A DNA stretch of 64,000 nt from Candidatus Gastranaerophilales bacterium (GTDB lineage: Bacteria > Cyanobacteriota > Vampirovibrionia > Gastranaerophilales > Gastranaerophilaceae). This document shows, in pieces, positions 61,945 to 64,000 of this stretch. Position 1 is the stretch's first letter. Every line of letters begins with the position of its first letter. The notes under the pieces are model-generated. The model was not told the DNA's origin. It made no database searches and saw only the letters and a program-made list of their open reading frames with translations. Made by a program: the position numbers and the translations under genes. The stretch is taken from the NCBI GenBank assembly GCA_944324305.1, contig CALUVV010000009.1, forward strand, positions 1-64,000. Direction: 5' to 3'.

Positions 61945-62712
61945 TTAGTACTCTACTTTCATTAATGTCAGCCCGTAAGGACTGATTGTTTGCCCCGCTT
62001 TTTTTCTGTCGCAAGCCTCAAGAACCTGTTTCATATATTCTGCGGAACGGTTATGACCTTCTATTTCTAAAAGGGTTCCGACGATAGTTCTTACCATATT
62101 ATAAAGAAACCTGTTTCCTACAATATCAATAATCACAAAATCGTCTTCTTTTTTACATTCGGCTTTTTCTATAAAACAGACCTTGCTCGGGTTCAGCGTT
62201 CCGGAACTCTTGAAACTTGAAAAATCATGCTCGCCGAGAAGATAATTCAAAGCTTGCTGCATTCTTTCAATATTGATGTCATATTTTATTCTCATTAAAT
62301 CTCCGTCAAACGCGTTTTTGCATTTACGATTAATAAAAACGTATCTGTAATGTCTGCGTTTAGCCGATTTTTGAGCATGAAACCTGTCATCAACCTGTTT
62401 CAAATCACTGACTGAGATATCTTTAGGCAAAATTTCATTGAGTTGGTAGACAAACTTTGAAGCAACAATAGGTTTATCTGTGTCAAAATGAATTACCTGT
62501 CCTTGTGAGTTAACACCTCTGTCAGTTCTTCCGGAAAAGACTGTTTTAAATTGCCGGTTATTATTTTCGGTATCACCGAATATCAATGTACTGATTGCTT
62601 TTTCAAGTTCTCCCTGTATAGTCGGGGTATTTATTTCTATACCGTTTTCAAATTGAATTTGGCTTCCGGCATAGTTTTTACCGATATACTGAACCTGAAG
62701 CGTATAACGCAT
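61945..62712 (-). CDS. truA: tRNA pseudouridine(38-40) synthase TruA
   Basis: 255 residues. Catalytic Asp in FSGRTDRGVNSQGQVIHF, plus FNYYV-type, RHYRYVF, LLGEHDFSSFK and NMVRTIVGTLLEI segments typical of TruA. It modifies tRNA anticodon stems. Its position between rplQ and rplM is the usual gene order in cyanobacteria and Firmicutes. Confidence 0.95.
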   Translation of the reverse strand: MRYTLQVQYIGKNYAGSQIQFENGIEINTPTIQGELEKAISTLIFGDTENNNRQFKTVFSGRTDRGVNSQGQVIHFDTDKPIVASKFVYQLNEILPKDISVSDLKQVDDRFHAQKSAKRRHYRYVFINRKCKNAFDGDLMRIKYDINIERMQQALNYLLGEHDFSSFKSSGTLNPSKVCFIEKAECKKEDDFVIIDIVGNRFLYNMVRTIVGTLLEIEGHNRSAEYMKQVLEACDRKKAGQTISPYGLTLMKVEY

Positions 62713-62716
62713 AGGC

Positions 62717-63145
62717 TTATACCAGTTGGATTAAAGCCATTTCAGAAGCGTCGCCGCGTCTTGGCGGTAATCTGAATATTCTTGTATAACCGCCTTGACG
62801 GTCAGAATATTTTTTGCCGATGATTACGAAAAGTTTTCTTAAAACTGTTTCTTCAGCTAATTTTTTATCAGCAGAAGGTGTTTCAAAAACTTCGCCTGTT
62901 GCTAAATCCATATATTTTCCTGTTTCTTTGTCAAAAATGAATTTAGCTGCTTGACGGCGTGCATGTAAGTCGCCTCTTTTTGCAAGGGTGATAATTTCTT
63001 CCGCATATGGTCTTAAAGCTTTTGCTCTGGCCATAGTTGTTTTGATTTCACCATGTACAAAAAGTTCGGTTGCTAAGGAGCGTAACAAAGCATCTCTTTG
63101 ATCCTTTGCCTTTCCCAGCGTATGTTTTTTAGTTTGGTGTCTCAT
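62717..63145 (-). CDS. rplQ: Ribosomal protein L17
   Basis: 142 residues: MRHQTKKHTLGKAKDQRDALLRSLATELFVHGEIKTTMARAKALRPYAEEIITLAKRGDLHARR matches L17. It carries an insert of about 20 residues (FIFDKETGKYMDLATGEVFE) compared with the shortest bacterial forms. It follows rpoA after a 197-nt gap that shows no other feature. Confidence 0.96.
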   Translation of the reverse strand: MRHQTKKHTLGKAKDQRDALLRSLATELFVHGEIKTTMARAKALRPYAEEIITLAKRGDLHARRQAAKFIFDKETGKYMDLATGEVFETPSADKKLAEETVLRKLFVIIGKKYSDRQGGYTRIFRLPPRRGDASEMALIQLV

Positions 63146-63342
63146 TTCTTTATTCCTTTATTTTTTAACATAGCTTACGATTTTGAATTCTGCGCTTCTA
63201 ACAATTATGTATATATTCAACTAAATTGGTATTAACGCTTTTTTCAATTAACGCACTCAAAGTATATTCTTATATATAATCTTGTGCATTTAGAAACTTG
63301 TCTTCTCGCATCTGTTTTGCTTTGAAGATTTTTCTATTTTTT

Positions 63343-64000
63343 TTATACTTCTTCTTCAACTTCAGGGTTTGGAGCTAAGTCTAAACCGAAATGGTGAAGT
63401 CTTTCGATAACTTCGTCAGAAGATTTCTTTCCGAAGTTTTTAATATTTAACAAATCATGTTCCGATTTTTTCAAAAGTTCAGCCATTGAGTTAATGCTTG
63501 CGCGTTTCAGACAGTTATATGCTCTTACTGAAAGTTCCAATTCTTCAATTGTCATTGTAGGAGCGTTTGTATCGTCTTCAACTTTTTCTTCAATAGTCAT
63601 TGAAGGTGCGATTACAGGCTGACCTGTGATTGATGCGATTTGCATGAAGTGGTCAATCAAAAGATTTGAAGCCTGGCTTAATGCATTAGTTACATCAATT
63701 GAACCGTTAGACCAGATTTCCAGAGTTAATTTGTCAAAGTCGATAGAATCACCGACACGTGTGCTTTCTACAGTGTAGCTAACGCGTTTGATAGGCATGA
63801 ATGTTGCATCAATAGGAAGAACATCAATTGAAACGCCTTTAGAATCTCTGGGAACGTCGTGAGCCACATAGCCTTTACCGGTTTCAACAACGACGTCGGC
63901 GTGGAAGCTTCCGCCATCAGCAACCGTACAAATCAACCAGTCAGGGTTAACAACTTTAACACCTGCAGGAAGCTGGATATCACTTGCGAGTACTGCACCC
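63343..64000 (-). CDS. rpoA: RNA polymerase alpha subunit (5' partial)
   Basis: The frame is open to the window edge, so the start is missing. Visible: the end of the N-terminal assembly domain (GYVAHDVPRDSKGVSIDVLPIDATFMPIKRVSYTVESTRVG, LTLEIWSNGSIDVTNALSQASNLLIDHF) and the C-terminal domain LELSVRAYNCLKRASINSMAELLKKSEHDLLNIKNFGKKSSDEVIERL. The C-terminal domain binds UP elements and regulators. Confidence 0.96.
   Translation of the reverse strand, partial: GAVLASDIQLPAGVKVVNPDWLICTVADGGSFHADVVVETGKGYVAHDVPRDSKGVSIDVLPIDATFMPIKRVSYTVESTRVGDSIDFDKLTLEIWSNGSIDVTNALSQASNLLIDHFMQIASITGQPVIAPSMTIEEKVEDDTNAPTMTIEELELSVRAYNCLKRASINSMAELLKKSEHDLLNIKNFGKKSSDEVIERLHHFGLDLAPNPEVEEEV

Overview
The window is about 64 kb of low-GC DNA from a Gram-negative, probably anaerobic bacterium. 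The best guess is a gut member of the non-photosynthetic cyanobacterial sister group (Gastranaerophilales, Vampirovibrionia or 'Melainabacteria'). This placement is inference: no 16S or other taxonomic marker was compared. It rests on an outer-membrane gene set (LptB/LptG, TonB-ExbBD, TolC, YadA-like head), the order rpoA-rplQ-truA-rplM-rpsI, several pilin-like proteins with the FTLAEVLITLG N-terminus, corrinoid-dependent enzymes (class II ribonucleotide reductase, CFeSP) and many small proteins that I cannot assign.

Layout. 0-5.5 kb: the end of a YadA-head/S74 surface protein, then an export-gate operon (two-SpoA protein, FliO, FliP, FliQ, a small exported protein, FliR). 5.5-9.6 kb: ftsH with two reduced corrinoid iron-sulfur protein (CFeSP) subunits. 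9.7-15.9 kb: TonB-ExbB-ExbD-ExbD, two paralogous exported proteins and a SpoIID-like protein. 16-19.4 kb: HU, rsmD, FixCX and a Xre regulator. 19.5-21.8 kb: a glycosyltransferase pair. 22-31.8 kb: agmatinase, ligA, a SIMPL protein, a phosphodiester glycosidase, LptG/LptB, a frameshifted pilin and trpS. 31.8-38.8 kb: an RND efflux operon, then a Xre regulator divergent from an intact pilin gene. 38.9-56.4 kb: rdgB, uppS, fusA, ileS, gltP, class II RNR, glycosyltransferases and pheT. 56.4-60.5 kb: a second frameshifted pilin, then rplI, a MetE-core methyltransferase, cooC and folD. 60.6-64 kb: the ribosomal/RNA polymerase cluster.

How genes work together. (1) Two pilin genes 27 kb apart each carry a run of exactly ten G:C pairs between start codon and prepilin cleavage site. 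Both are out of frame here and both would be restored by 8 or 11 pairs, which looks like phase-variable pilins. (2) A third pilin has no tract but sits behind a textbook promoter overlapped by a perfect 14-bp inverted repeat, divergent from a Xre gene. A related site lies between the other Xre gene and the glycosyltransferase pair. (3) The CFeSP subunits, the MetE-core protein with a zinc-site pattern, the CooC-like ATPase and FolD suggest folate-independent methionine synthesis from a methyl-corrinoid protein; no CODH/ACS catalytic subunit is present in the window. (4) Seven genes have a -10 box 6-7 nt before the start codon and no Shine-Dalgarno site, which is the layout of leaderless mRNAs.

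I found no tRNA, rRNA, CRISPR array, insertion sequence or prophage. No stretch longer than 300 bases lacks a gene.
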